34,169 nt of DNA from Sphingomonas aerophila (GTDB lineage: Bacteria > Pseudomonadota > Alphaproteobacteria > Sphingomonadales > Sphingomonadaceae): assembly GCF_014199305.1 (NCBI RefSeq), contig NZ_JACIJK010000018.1:1-34169 (forward strand), given 5' to 3'. Numbering within the stretch: position 1 is the first letter of the stretch; each line of letters begins with the position of its first letter. Positions 1 to 8,462 of the stretch are shown here, in pieces. The translations under genes and the position numbers were made by a program. Under the pieces are notes generated by a model that saw only the letters and a program-made list of their open reading frames with translations, ran no database searches and was not told the DNA's origin.

Positions 1-228
1 GACGGCCCAACTTGCGTCTTCGGGCATCTGTGTACCCCGGGCGATGGTCACCCGAAGGATATCGTCCGTCAGCGCGGTCACGCGCACGACATTGTTGCCC
101 TGGCGCGTTTCCATCCCGCCGGCGCGCGCGGTGATGCCCGTCGCCTGCGCCGCGGCCGGTGCAATCACGGTCGGCGCTGCCAGCGCCAGCACGCCCGCAG
201 CGGCCAACAGCCAAGTGCGATGTGTCAT
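1..228 (-). CDS. Glycoside hydrolase family 31 protein, N-terminal fragment (runs off the window)
   Basis: The first 76 codons of a minus-strand gene whose remainder lies left of the window. Residues 1-29 form a signal peptide (MTHRTWLLAAAG..., a hydrophobic core and an AAAQA cleavage region), so the product is exported. The mature start carries VRVTALTDDILRVTIARG followed by PEDASWAV. That is the pattern I know from the N-terminal beta-sandwich of bacterial GH31 alpha-glucosidases and alpha-xylosidases. The ATG at 226-228 is preceded by a strong GGAGGAGG Shine-Dalgarno on the minus strand (233-240), which fixes the start. The catalytic barrel is not in the window, so the substrate cannot be judged. 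Family assignment is moderate and rests on a short stretch. Confidence 0.7.
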   Translation of the reverse strand, partial: MTHRTWLLAAAGVLALAAPTVIAPAAAQATGITARAGGMETRQGNNVVRVTALTDDILRVTIARGTQMPEDASWAV

Positions 229-578
229 ACAGCCTCCTCCTGCCGCCCGGACCTGGTGCGTTCCGGTGCTTATGTAACCGATTACCCCGTAAAGACAGGC
301 GGGCGATCCGGTCCAGGATCAAGCCGTGTTCCAATGCGGGTGGCCCCGACAAGGTGAGGCACGGAAAGGCGCTCGCCTTATCGGTGATGGTCGCCCGGTT
401 TGCGCTTCTCTGACCAGCGGCGTGGCGGGTTGCAACGGTGCCGTCCATCGTTTTCGGGGGCTTGGCGCCGGCCAGTCAGAAGGCCCGCTGCGCAGGTTAC
501 CTCACGCTTAACCAAGCCGCTCAACCTTATGCTTTATCTATGAATGTAGCTTGCCCTTCGATCCAGTGAGGGCATTTC
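229..578. other. Intergenic, divergent promoter region
   Basis: A 350-base gap between two divergently read genes, the GH31 gene on the minus strand and the S8 autotransporter on the plus strand. It must hold both promoters. I see no convincing coding frame, strong hairpin or repeat. The short open frames present lack ribosome sites and protein-like composition. Confidence 0.5.
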
Positions 579-2891
579 ATGACGCGGTATCTTCGCGGTT
601 CGGCGAGCTTGGCTACGCTGACAATACTAAGTGCGTGCGGCAGCGGTGGCGGCGGCATCAACTCGTCGGGCTCCCAGGCTCCCGCTCAGGGAAGCGTGCC
701 GATCGGTAATCCCCTGCCTTCCTCGCCAACACCTGCAGCCACACCGACGCCCGCGCCAACGCCGGCGCCGACGCCAGCTCCAACTTCCACGGGAACCGAC
801 CATTCGGCATCGGTGACGCCTCCGCCCGGGAAGCTGATCACGCCTGCGACCATGCAGCCGGCCCGTTCGGTCAACGATACCGTGCAGTTCCGCGAAAACT
901 ACGTTGCGAACGAGTTCGTCAACGCACTGTACGCTCTCGACTCCGGCTATACCGGGCAGGGCGTGACCGTTGGCGTGATGGATGACGGCGTTCTCGCCTC
1001 ACTGCCGGCACTCCAGGGGCAGGTTTCCGACTTGTCCAAGGACTTCGGCTCGGAAACGCGGGGCGGCGTGACGACCAAGCGCGATGTGCTGGGCGACGCG
1101 ACGTCCGACCACGGCACCGCCATCGCCGCGATCATTGCCGCGCGCCGGGACAGCGGCACCACCACGAGCATAGCGCCCGACGCGAAGATCGCGGTGCTGC
1201 GTACCTCCGACTATAATTACGACACGGCCACGGAGACGCTGACCCACGATGCCGAGGCGCTGAACTATGCAGCAAGCGCCGGCATCAAGGTGATCAACCG
1301 TTCGCTGTCGTCCCAGGGGTTCAACGTGTCGCTGCGCAACGCCGTCACCGCCTATGCCGGGACAGGCGGACTGCTCATCAACGCGGCGGGCAACAGTGGC
1401 GGCGCGAACCCGATCGACGCGGTGAACGTCGATGCCAGCAACCGCAACAGCTGGCTGTTCGTCGTCGCACTCGATCCGTCGTCTCAGTCCAGCTACGCCC
1501 TGGCGTCCTACTCCAACATGGCGGGGGCGATGGCGGACCGGACCGTGACCGGGGTCGGCACCAATGTCACCACCAGGATCGACGGCAGCGTATCTTCCTT
1601 CTCCGGTACCAGCTCGGCAACCGCGCAGGTGACGGGTCTGGCCGCGACCATCCTCAGCAAATGGCCGCAGCTGACCGGCCAGCAGGCGGGCGACGTGATC
1701 ATCGCGACCGCGCGCGACATCGGCCCGCCGGGCGTGGACGCCATCTTTGGCGCCGGGCTGGTTGACGTGCAGGCGGCGCTGTCGCCGGTCGATCCCAAGC
1801 TGTCGAACGGCACGGCCCAGACCGCCGTGGCGCAAAGCGCGCTGGTGCTGCCCGCCGGGGTCGGATCAGGCTCGCTGCAGACGGCATTGTCGAACGTCAC
1901 GGTGCTCGACAGCTTCGGCCGTGATTTCAGTGGCTCGCTCGCGGGCCTGATCGTGAAGCCAGACACGGTGAACCCCCGGTGGCTCAGGCGACGGCTGGCC
2001 CAGATGACGGGCGGCGGAGTCCGGGGCTTCAGCGCCGGGCCGATCAGCGCCAGCTTTGGCTATGCGAGCTATCTTCGCAGTCCCGATGGCAACGCCCGCG
2101 GCATCGTGACCAATGGCGATGTCGATGTGCAGGTCGGCAAGACCGGGCTCCATTTCGGCTTCAACGCACAGGATTCGCTGCAGAACGACGTGATGGGGCT
2201 CGCCCCATTCGCCGACGGGACGCTCGCTTATGCGCCGCAAGCCGGCAACAGCGTGAAGGTTGACCAGGCGACCCGCATCGGTCGTGTCGGCTTCAGCGTG
2301 TCGACGGGGCGCGAAGGCAGCACCAACGCCAGCGCCGCGACGCTGTCGCTTGACACTGGCCGTGCATCGCTGCGCGCATCCTGGATCGAGGAAAGCGGCT
2401 CGATCATGGGCTCCGTATCGTCGGGTGGGCTTGCGCTCGGCCGTGGTGCCCGCACCGGATTGATCGAGGCGCATTACACGCTGCCCCTCACGGGTGATTG
2501 GGGCGTCGAGGGCTATGGTTCGGTCGGTGTGACCCGCATCAAGCTCGATCCGTTGTCGATCGTCACCGGCGCATCCTCGCTGGTCGGAACGCGGGCGGGG
2601 CTCCAGTTCAGTGGTCCGGCGCTGGGCGGAAAGTTGAGCTTCGGCGTGTCGCAGCCGCTCACCATCGAGAGTGGCGAGGCTCGATTGACGCTCGGAACTG
2701 GCTACGACCTTGCCACCCGCTCGCTTCTCTACTCGTCGTCCAGCGCAAGCCTGGCGAGTGACCGGCGGCGCCTGCAGCTGACCACGGGCTTTGTCCGGGG
2801 CACTGCTCGATCGAGCTTGAGGCTGGGCGTGATGCGCGACATCACCGATCGGTCCAGCCGCGCGCTGGTCGGCTATTCCGCTTCGTTCTGA
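579..2891 (+). CDS. Lipoprotein-type subtilisin (S8) serine protease autotransporter
   Basis: A 770-residue surface protease. Residues 1-20 are a lipoprotein signal ending in the lipobox LSAC with Cys20. A Gly/Ser stretch and a Pro/Thr/Ala linker (about 41-72, TPAPTPAP repeats) lead into a peptidase S8 domain at about 105-400. The catalytic triad is visible: Asp135 in GVMDDG, His178 in SDHGTA, Ser345 in SGTSSATA, with oxyanion Asn271 in NAAGNSG. Residues about 440-770 are rich in alternating polar/hydrophobic strands and end in a terminal Phe (SASF), as expected of an outer-membrane barrel. A lipid anchor, Pro-rich linker, S8 domain and C-terminal barrel are the arrangement of Bordetella SphB1. 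ATG 579 follows GTGAGGG. It converges on the large autotransporter, a possible substrate (inference). Confidence 0.88.
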   Translation: MTRYLRGSASLATLTILSACGSGGGGINSSGSQAPAQGSVPIGNPLPSSPTPAATPTPAPTPAPTPAPTSTGTDHSASVTPPPGKLITPATMQPARSVNDTVQFRENYVANEFVNALYALDSGYTGQGVTVGVMDDGVLASLPALQGQVSDLSKDFGSETRGGVTTKRDVLGDATSDHGTAIAAIIAARRDSGTTTSIAPDAKIAVLRTSDYNYDTATETLTHDAEALNYAASAGIKVINRSLSSQGFNVSLRNAVTAYAGTGGLLINAAGNSGGANPIDAVNVDASNRNSWLFVVALDPSSQSSYALASYSNMAGAMADRTVTGVGTNVTTRIDGSVSSFSGTSSATAQVTGLAATILSKWPQLTGQQAGDVIIATARDIGPPGVDAIFGAGLVDVQAALSPVDPKLSNGTAQTAVAQSALVLPAGVGSGSLQTALSNVTVLDSFGRDFSGSLAGLIVKPDTVNPRWLRRRLAQMTGGGVRGFSAGPISASFGYASYLRSPDGNARGIVTNGDVDVQVGKTGLHFGFNAQDSLQNDVMGLAPFADGTLAYAPQAGNSVKVDQATRIGRVGFSVSTGREGSTNASAATLSLDTGRASLRASWIEESGSIMGSVSSGGLALGRGARTGLIEAHYTLPLTGDWGVEGYGSVGVTRIKLDPLSIVTGASSLVGTRAGLQFSGPALGGKLSFGVSQPLTIESGEARLTLGTGYDLATRSLLYSSSSASLASDRRRLQLTTGFVRGTARSSLRLGVMRDITDRSSRALVGYSASF

Positions 2892-2897
2892 TGCCGG

Positions 2898-2927
2898 TCT
2901 CGCCCCCTCCGGCTGGAGGGGGCGAGA
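2898..2927. terminator. Strong hairpin between convergent genes (bidirectional terminator candidate)
   Basis: A perfect 13-bp stem (TCTCGCCCCCTCC with GGAGGGGGCGAGA) around a GGCT tetraloop. It begins 7 bases after the S8 protease stop and ends 7 bases before the stop of the autotransporter barrel, so it can serve both strands. Neither side shows a clear T-run. Confidence 0.7.
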
Positions 2928-2933
2928 TACAGC

Positions 2934-3818
2934 TTAGAGGGCGAGCTTCAGGCCGATCGACCCACCCGTTGAGTGACCGGTCACCCCGCGGCCGCTGTCC
3001 AGGCTGAAGCGGTGCGTTGCCTCGCCATAAACCGCCAGACGGGGGCTGAGCGACCAGGTCAGGCCGCCGCCAGCATCCGCCCACAGGGCCGAGTTGAAGG
3101 TCGAGATCGCCGTGGTTGCCGCCGGGGTCACGAACAGCGTCCGGTCGGTCGTGCCGAACGACCGCCACAGGTTCGCCCGGAGGTAGGGCTGGAACGAGCC
3201 CGACGCGGTGTCGAACCGTCCCTTGGCGCGAAGGCCGACGCGGCCGGTCAACTGGCCCTGCCCGTGCTGGATCACCGTCGCATTGGTGATCGCGACATCG
3301 TTGATGCTGCTACCCTGTGCGATCAACTGGGCCTGCGGTTCGAGCGACCATGTGTTCGACAGCTTCACCGGATAGCCCATCTCCACCGAAGCGAGGATGC
3401 CCGTGCCCTTGATACCGATCCGGCTGCCATTCACGTTTCGCGCCGAACCATCGTACCAGCTCGCCTGGACGACCGTGTCGGCATAAAAGCCGTTATTGGC
3501 CATGTAGGTCCAGTACACGCCACCATAATAGGTGTGCGGATCGAGCCGGCCGACATTTTGGTCGAGCAGACCGCCCGCAAACCCGTTCACCCGGTAGTTG
3601 CCGTCGGTATATCCGCCATAGACGCCAACATCATGGTGCCCGCCCGCGCCGCCGAAGCGGAACAGATCCACCCCGAGCTGGAAGCCATAAAGGTGGCCAT
3701 CCACGGTCGGCTGGGCGTCACCCTTCATGCGCAGATGCGCGTCGTCCGCGAGAGCGCGGCCCCAGAACCGACCCGGAACGGTGAAGTCCTGCACGACTTG
3801 CGCTCCTTCGTCACCCAT
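2934..3818 (-). CDS. Autotransporter C-terminal beta-barrel, separated from its passenger by an in-frame TAG
   Basis: 294 codons from the first in-frame ATG. The protein is an outer-membrane autotransporter barrel: aromatic-rich amphipathic strands (GHLYGFQLGVDLFRF, GVYGGYTDGNY, TYYGGVYWTY, ASVEMGYPV) and a final strand ending GLKLAL. It lies in the same reading frame as the passenger upstream. The codons between are TAG (3870-3872) and then GTLRNADLSFLGTYHRR, which runs straight into MGDEGAQV. That is the conserved lead-in to this barrel family (LGTxHxRxGD). So this is not an independent gene but the C-terminal part of one 1831-codon autotransporter. Alone it has no signal peptide, and I see no strong ribosome site before the ATG. 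It would be functional only through amber readthrough or suppression. Otherwise it is dead. Confidence 0.8.
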   Translation of the reverse strand: MGDEGAQVVQDFTVPGRFWGRALADDAHLRMKGDAQPTVDGHLYGFQLGVDLFRFGGAGGHHDVGVYGGYTDGNYRVNGFAGGLLDQNVGRLDPHTYYGGVYWTYMANNGFYADTVVQASWYDGSARNVNGSRIGIKGTGILASVEMGYPVKLSNTWSLEPQAQLIAQGSSINDVAITNATVIQHGQGQLTGRVGLRAKGRFDTASGSFQPYLRANLWRSFGTTDRTLFVTPAATTAISTFNSALWADAGGGLTWSLSPRLAVYGEATHRFSLDSGRGVTGHSTGGSIGLKLAL

Positions 3819-3869
3819 GCGGCGATGATAGGTGCCAAGAAAACTGAGGTCCGCGTTGCGAAGCGTTCC

Positions 3870-6800
3870 CTACAACGCGCCCAGGAGAGCTACTTCGCCA
3901 CGATAGGTCGTGGTGGGTGGCACTTCCGTCTGGCCGCTGCCGGGTTCCTGGCCGGTGCCGGGGTTCGTTCCGCCGGTACCAGGGTTCGTTCCGCCAGTTC
4001 CGGGGGTGGTACCGCCCGTGCCCGGGTTCGTACCAGTGCCGGGGCCGCCGGGAACTTCGGTCTGGCCCGAGCTGCCGGTGCGCAGGAACCAGCTCTGGCT
4101 CGTGCCATCAAGGCTGGATGCGTACAGGCGATACTGGAAGGCGCCAGCATCGACATGCTCGCCGGCCAGGGCGAACCCGTTGCCGGTGGTCAGCGCCGTG
4201 GTGGTGCCGCCATTGATCGCGCTCACCAGCTCGATGCCGTTGCCGGTCGTTTGTGCGCCAAGGCCGCCGGCATTGACGACCTGGATGGTCGTGGAACCGC
4301 TAACCGCGCCGCCGTCGATGATCAGCCGATCCGATGCCGCGCCATCACCGGCCAGCACGGTATCGAGGCGAAGCGTCCCGCCCTGGCCTACGTAATTGCC
4401 GCGCACCGTCAGCGTGTCGGTCGGTCCCGAGTTGCCGTTGGTAAGGTCGATCAGCCCCGCATTGACCAGCGTCGCCGTGCCACCGCCGGCAGCCGCCAGC
4501 ACCGCCCCGCGCACGCCGTTCCCCGCAAAGAAGGTGGTGCCGCCAGCGACGGTGAAGGTGCCACCGGGCGCAAGCGTCAGGTCGCCATCGGAGGTGAGAG
4601 TCGAGCCGTTCGCCAGCGAAACGGCGTTCCATCCGGTCAGGCGGCGTGTGCCGGTGGATGTCGTGTTGTCGAACACCAGCCGGTCGTTGCTCGACGCGGT
4701 GCCGCCTCCCGCGATGGAGGTGATCCCGGCCATGTTCGTGTCGGTGAGCCCGCGGAACGTTGCGAGGTCGTCGCCCGCGCCGGTCGCCACTGCGCCGGCC
4801 AGCGTGCCGCCGCTCATCACGAAACTATCCGCGCCATCGCCGAGCGTCACCGCCCCCGTCACAGCGCCGGATGCAAGCGTGATCGCCTGTCCGTTGTTAC
4901 CGCCAAGGATGGCCGTGCCTGCCGGCGAGACTGCGCTGATCGTGCCGTTGTTGGTGAAGGCCTGCGTGCCGCCACGGAGATCCGCCACGGGAGCAGTTGC
5001 ACTCACAGACAGGAGGCCACCATTGTTGGTGATGCTGGCGGCAGGACCGCCGACCAGCGCCGATCCGCCCTGCGCGGTGGCCACCGTCACCTGCCCGTTC
5101 AGGACGGCGTTGCCGTTCGTGGCCAGGCGGATGCCTGTCGCGCCCGCACCCGTTGCCGCGATCGTGTAGCCGGTCCCGAAGGTGATATCGCCCGTGGTCG
5201 GGGCTCCACCGGCGTTGGCGAAGGTGAAACCGGTGCTGTTGGCGCCTGCCGCCGTCAGCGTCGCCGTAGATACAGGGTCAAGCGTTACGCCAGTACGGAC
5301 TGCCGAGCCCGAGCCCGCAGCAATGATCGTCGTGCCGTTGAGCAGGATCGCGTTGCTGCCAGCCGCATTCTCAACGCCGTTGCCGCTGCCGGTGACAGTG
5401 ATCGTTCCGCCGCCAAGCGTGACCGCTCCTGCGCCCGTGTCGACAAGCACGCCATGCGCCGTGCCGCCCGCCGTGATATTGCCGGCGCTGTTGAACGACG
5501 CCCCGTCGACGATGCGCACTGCCGCGATACCATCGCCTGCACCGACAGAGCCGGCACCGGTCGCCGTTGTACCGGCACCCGCGACCAGCAGGCCCGTACC
5601 CGACGCCATGACAATCGCGCCGTTGTTGGTGAAGGTCGCGCCGCCGCGTACGGACACGCCAGTGCCCGTGCCGGATACGGTGCCGCTATGCGTTGCCGTC
5701 GTGCCGGTGCCCGACAGGTCGATGCCGACGCTGTCCGCCGCCGCGATCCCGATCGCACCGCTATTGGTGACCTGCGCACCGCTTGTCGCCACGATGCCGC
5801 GCGCACCGGTGCCGGTCAGGCCGATCGCGCCCGCGTTGTTGAGGCGCGCCTGGTTCCGCACGACGTAGCCGGTAACCCCGCCGAAGGAGGAGCTAAGCGC
5901 CGCACTGCTCGCCAGCGACGTGCTCGCGAGTGGCGAGCCGACATTGGCGCCGTCGAGCCCATGGCCCTGGCCGTCCACGACCGCCGCCGTGGTGTTGACG
6001 CCCGAAAGTTGCACGTTGCTTGCCGTCCCGAGAGCGCCCGTTGCGCCGCCCTCGATCAGCAGGCCAACCGCCCCGTTGCCCGACACGTTGAGCCGGGCGC
6101 TGGTCGCGTTCACCGTGGTGGCCGTCGACGTTCCCGTCCCGACGATGCCAGTCGCATTGGCACCGGATACGTTGAACGTGGCGGTACCCACATTAGTCGC
6201 CGCGCCGCCTTCGACGCGGAGGCCCGTCGACGAAGCCGTGTCCACGTCGGTCGTCGCGCCGATGTTGATCGTCGATCCGGCGCCCAGCGCGTAGTATCCA
6301 ATCTGGTTCGTGTTCCGGAAATCGATGGTGCCGGTTTCACCGACCGTTACCGTGCCGCCATTCCGGGCATGGACGCCGATTGCCCCAACACCCGACAAGA
6401 TGACCGCGCCATCCTGCCTCGCCGAAGACACGTTGTTCGCGACAAAGATGCCGTAGTTCCGCAGCCGGTTAGCGGACAATCCACCGTTGACCAGGATCGT
6501 GCCCTGGTTGACGGCCAGACCCGAGCCGCCGCCCCGCAAGTTTTCGACATAGATGCCGGCACCGTTCACGCCACTAACGTCGATCACGCCGGTCGCGGCG
6601 TTCGTCGCGATGACATCGCCGGTGCGATTATACCCGTTGACCAGAATGCCCGCATTGCGGCCCGTTGGCGCAGTAAGGGCGGAGCTATCGATCCGGATTG
6701 TGCCGTTGTTGACTGCACTGCCGCCCTCGCCCCGGACGGTCAGGCCCGCCGCATTCTGACTGCGCGAACCGATGCTGATCGTGCCGTCATTGACGAGCGT

Positions 6801-8429
6801 GCCGCCGTCGACCGACGTCATGCCGTTCGCAAAGGCGGTGGAGGTCACGTCGGTGACACTCGCCAGGTCGGCAGGGCTCGCAACGAAGGTCGAACCGACG
6901 CGGATCGTGCCCCCGGCGCTGTTGGTCGCCGTACCGGTACCGATCGCAACCAGACCGGCGGCACCGCCATAGGAGCCAGCGTTGTCCGCGATCGCGCTTG
7001 CGCCACCGCCGATCAGGATCGTGCCGCTGTTCGCAACGCTTGCGCCCGTACGTGCCACGACGCCCAGATTGGTCTTGCCAAGGTAGCTTGCAGCGCCCGC
7101 AATGTCGCGGTTCGCCACGTTGATGACGCCCTGGTTGAGGACGCTCGCACCGTTCGACGCGTCGATCGCGGTGACCTGGGTCGAATAACCCGCGCCTTCG
7201 TTGACGCCGAACGTTACCGACCCGTCACTGCCCCGGCGCAACGTTTCGTAGCCGACCCCGACAACGCCCGTGCTTGTGTTGACGAAATTCGTTCCGTTGC
7301 CGGTCAGCCGCACTCCCGGCGCGCTCTGCACCTGGGCGATCGTACCGTTATTCTCGACCGAGGATCCGTTTTCGGCCAGGATCAGCGTGCCACCGCCTTC
7401 ACCATTGCGATCGGCCACTGACAAGCCGACGAGCTGCGAGTCCGCGGTCAGGACCAGCCGCGAATCATTGAGCCGCATGAACAGCCGCTCGCTGGTGGTG
7501 GGCGGCGAGACGAGGGGCGCGATCTCTTGCTGGGCCACGACAACGCGCTGGGTGGTCGTTGTCGCTGCCGCCTTGATCAGGCTGTCATATTGCGTGGGCG
7601 TGATCTGCCCGGCCTGAAGCTGGCCGATCAGAGCGGTGTTGTACCGCTTCAAGCTGTCGAGATTGGTGACGCTGTCGCCGTTGCCGAATGCCACGCCGGA
7701 GAAGGTCGTGACAGGGACATCATAGGACTGCGACGCCGACTGGGAGAATCCGGCCAGATCGCGCCCGCTCATGGTGCCAGTGCGCGCATCGTAGGTCACG
7801 GTGCTGCCCGCGGTGACATTGTAGAGCGTCGAGCCGCTGTCGGCCGTCACAACGGCTTCATTGACCCGGTCGTAAACGCTTCCCGCCTTGTTGCCCGTGG
7901 CGATCGTCACCGTCGAAGCGGAAATGTCGGCCAGGCGCAGGTCGCCGTAAATTGGCGCTCCGGTGGTGCTGAAGTACCGAGTCGGCCGGTCTACCGAGTT
8001 GACCGCCTGAAGCGACGCGTTGTCATAGACGGTGGTGGTACGATTGGTGCCGCCAATAAGATCTGGGTAAGTAACGACGGTCTGCTTTGCCGCAAGATCA
8101 ACGATAACTCGCCCGTCAATCGCGTCGTAGCCGGAGATCACCTTGCCTGATGCATTCTGCTGGGCAAAGGTCGATGAGGTGTTGCTTACCGGGCGCGCGC
8201 TCGTTCCGAGAAGACGGTAATCGCCCGTGATGGTACCGCTTGCGCCCTGTATCGTGACAATATCGGATCGCCCCGCAGCAGAACCGCCGCCGTTGTCAGC
8301 TGCTGGAGTATAGCTCGATTTGAGCGCCTGAGCCTGCGCAGTCGAAACACCTGCAAAGATGGCGATGACTGACGCCCCGCGCAGGAGCACGGTCTGCGCG
8401 GCCCGCGCATACGAAATCGGCTGATTCAA
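3870..8429 (-). CDS. Large autotransporter passenger, stopping at an amber codon before its barrel
   Basis: A 1519-residue secreted protein. Residues 1-33 are a signal peptide (hydrophobic core VLLRGASVIAIFAG, cleavage near AQA). About residues 300-1390 are a Gly/Asn/Thr-rich repetitive region full of NNGTI, NSGTI, NQGTI and VTNSGAI motifs, typical of a parallel beta-helix passenger. A Gly/Thr/Pro linker follows (about 1467-1493). The end YRGEVALLGAL is the usual junction to an autotransporter barrel, but TAG at 3870-3872 stops it there. The start is TTG (8427-8429) with a GGGGGAAG ribosome site. No ATG fits the signal peptide. Without the barrel the passenger should remain periplasmic. The function of the passenger is unknown; adhesion is a family-level guess. 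Confidence 0.82.
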   Translation of the reverse strand: MNQPISYARAAQTVLLRGASVIAIFAGVSTAQAQALKSSYTPAADNGGGSAAGRSDIVTIQGASGTITGDYRLLGTSARPVSNTSSTFAQQNASGKVISGYDAIDGRVIVDLAAKQTVVTYPDLIGGTNRTTTVYDNASLQAVNSVDRPTRYFSTTGAPIYGDLRLADISASTVTIATGNKAGSVYDRVNEAVVTADSGSTLYNVTAGSTVTYDARTGTMSGRDLAGFSQSASQSYDVPVTTFSGVAFGNGDSVTNLDSLKRYNTALIGQLQAGQITPTQYDSLIKAAATTTTQRVVVAQQEIAPLVSPPTTSERLFMRLNDSRLVLTADSQLVGLSVADRNGEGGGTLILAENGSSVENNGTIAQVQSAPGVRLTGNGTNFVNTSTGVVGVGYETLRRGSDGSVTFGVNEGAGYSTQVTAIDASNGASVLNQGVINVANRDIAGAASYLGKTNLGVVARTGASVANSGTILIGGGASAIADNAGSYGGAAGLVAIGTGTATNSAGGTIRVGSTFVASPADLASVTDVTSTAFANGMTSVDGGTLVNDGTISIGSRSQNAAGLTVRGEGGSAVNNGTIRIDSSALTAPTGRNAGILVNGYNRTGDVIATNAATGVIDVSGVNGAGIYVENLRGGGSGLAVNQGTILVNGGLSANRLRNYGIFVANNVSSARQDGAVILSGVGAIGVHARNGGTVTVGETGTIDFRNTNQIGYYALGAGSTINIGATTDVDTASSTGLRVEGGAATNVGTATFNVSGANATGIVGTGTSTATTVNATSARLNVSGNGAVGLLIEGGATGALGTASNVQLSGVNTTAAVVDGQGHGLDGANVGSPLASTSLASSAALSSSFGGVTGYVVRNQARLNNAGAIGLTGTGARGIVATSGAQVTNSGAIGIAAADSVGIDLSGTGTTATHSGTVSGTGTGVSVRGGATFTNNGAIVMASGTGLLVAGAGTTATGAGSVGAGDGIAAVRIVDGASFNSAGNITAGGTAHGVLVDTGAGAVTLGGGTITVTGSGNGVENAAGSNAILLNGTTIIAAGSGSAVRTGVTLDPVSTATLTAAGANSTGFTFANAGGAPTTGDITFGTGYTIAATGAGATGIRLATNGNAVLNGQVTVATAQGGSALVGGPAASITNNGGLLSVSATAPVADLRGGTQAFTNNGTISAVSPAGTAILGGNNGQAITLASGAVTGAVTLGDGADSFVMSGGTLAGAVATGAGDDLATFRGLTDTNMAGITSIAGGGTASSNDRLVFDNTTSTGTRRLTGWNAVSLANGSTLTSDGDLTLAPGGTFTVAGGTTFFAGNGVRGAVLAAAGGGTATLVNAGLIDLTNGNSGPTDTLTVRGNYVGQGGTLRLDTVLAGDGAASDRLIIDGGAVSGSTTIQVVNAGGLGAQTTGNGIELVSAINGGTTTALTTGNGFALAGEHVDAGAFQYRLYASSLDGTSQSWFLRTGSSGQTEVPGGPGTGTNPGTGGTTPGTGGTNPGTGGTNPGTGQEPGSGQTEVPPTTTYRGEVALLGAL
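3951..4034 (-). repeat. 21-bp tandem repeats encoding the NPGTGGT linker
   Basis: About four units of a seven-residue repeat (NPGTGGT with variants TPGTGGT and NPGTGQE) just before the passenger/barrel junction. The phrase SGQTEVP occurs on both sides of the repeat block, suggesting a local duplication. Such arrays can expand and contract by slippage in whole codon units, changing linker length without shifting frame. Confidence 0.7.
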
Positions 8430-8433
8430 TTTA

Positions 8434-8462
8434 CTTCCCCCAACTATCGTTAATTCGATAGT
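8434..8462 (-). promoter_or_regulatory. Ribosome site plus adjacent inverted repeat upstream of the autotransporter
   Basis: Minus strand. A perfect 7-bp inverted repeat (ACTATCG / CGATAGT, arms 8456-8462 and 8443-8449, spacer AATTAA) ends one base before the GGGGGAAG Shine-Dalgarno (8434-8441) of the TTG-start autotransporter. It could be a repressor operator or a 5'-UTR stem that limits ribosome access. The sequence does not decide between them. Confidence 0.5.

Noticed and set aside
999..1835. A 278-codon minus-strand frame over the S8 protease
   Set aside because: It lies opposite the catalytic domain of a convincing protease and has an Arg/His-rich composition.
3945..4050. CRISPR-like repeats
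   Set aside because: The repeats are in-frame protein linker units without spacers.
2973..7421. A 1482-codon open frame antisense to the autotransporter
   Set aside because: Arg/Ala/Asp-rich, repetitive composition typical of the complement of a GC-rich gene. No family resemblance, and the opposite strand is clearly coding.
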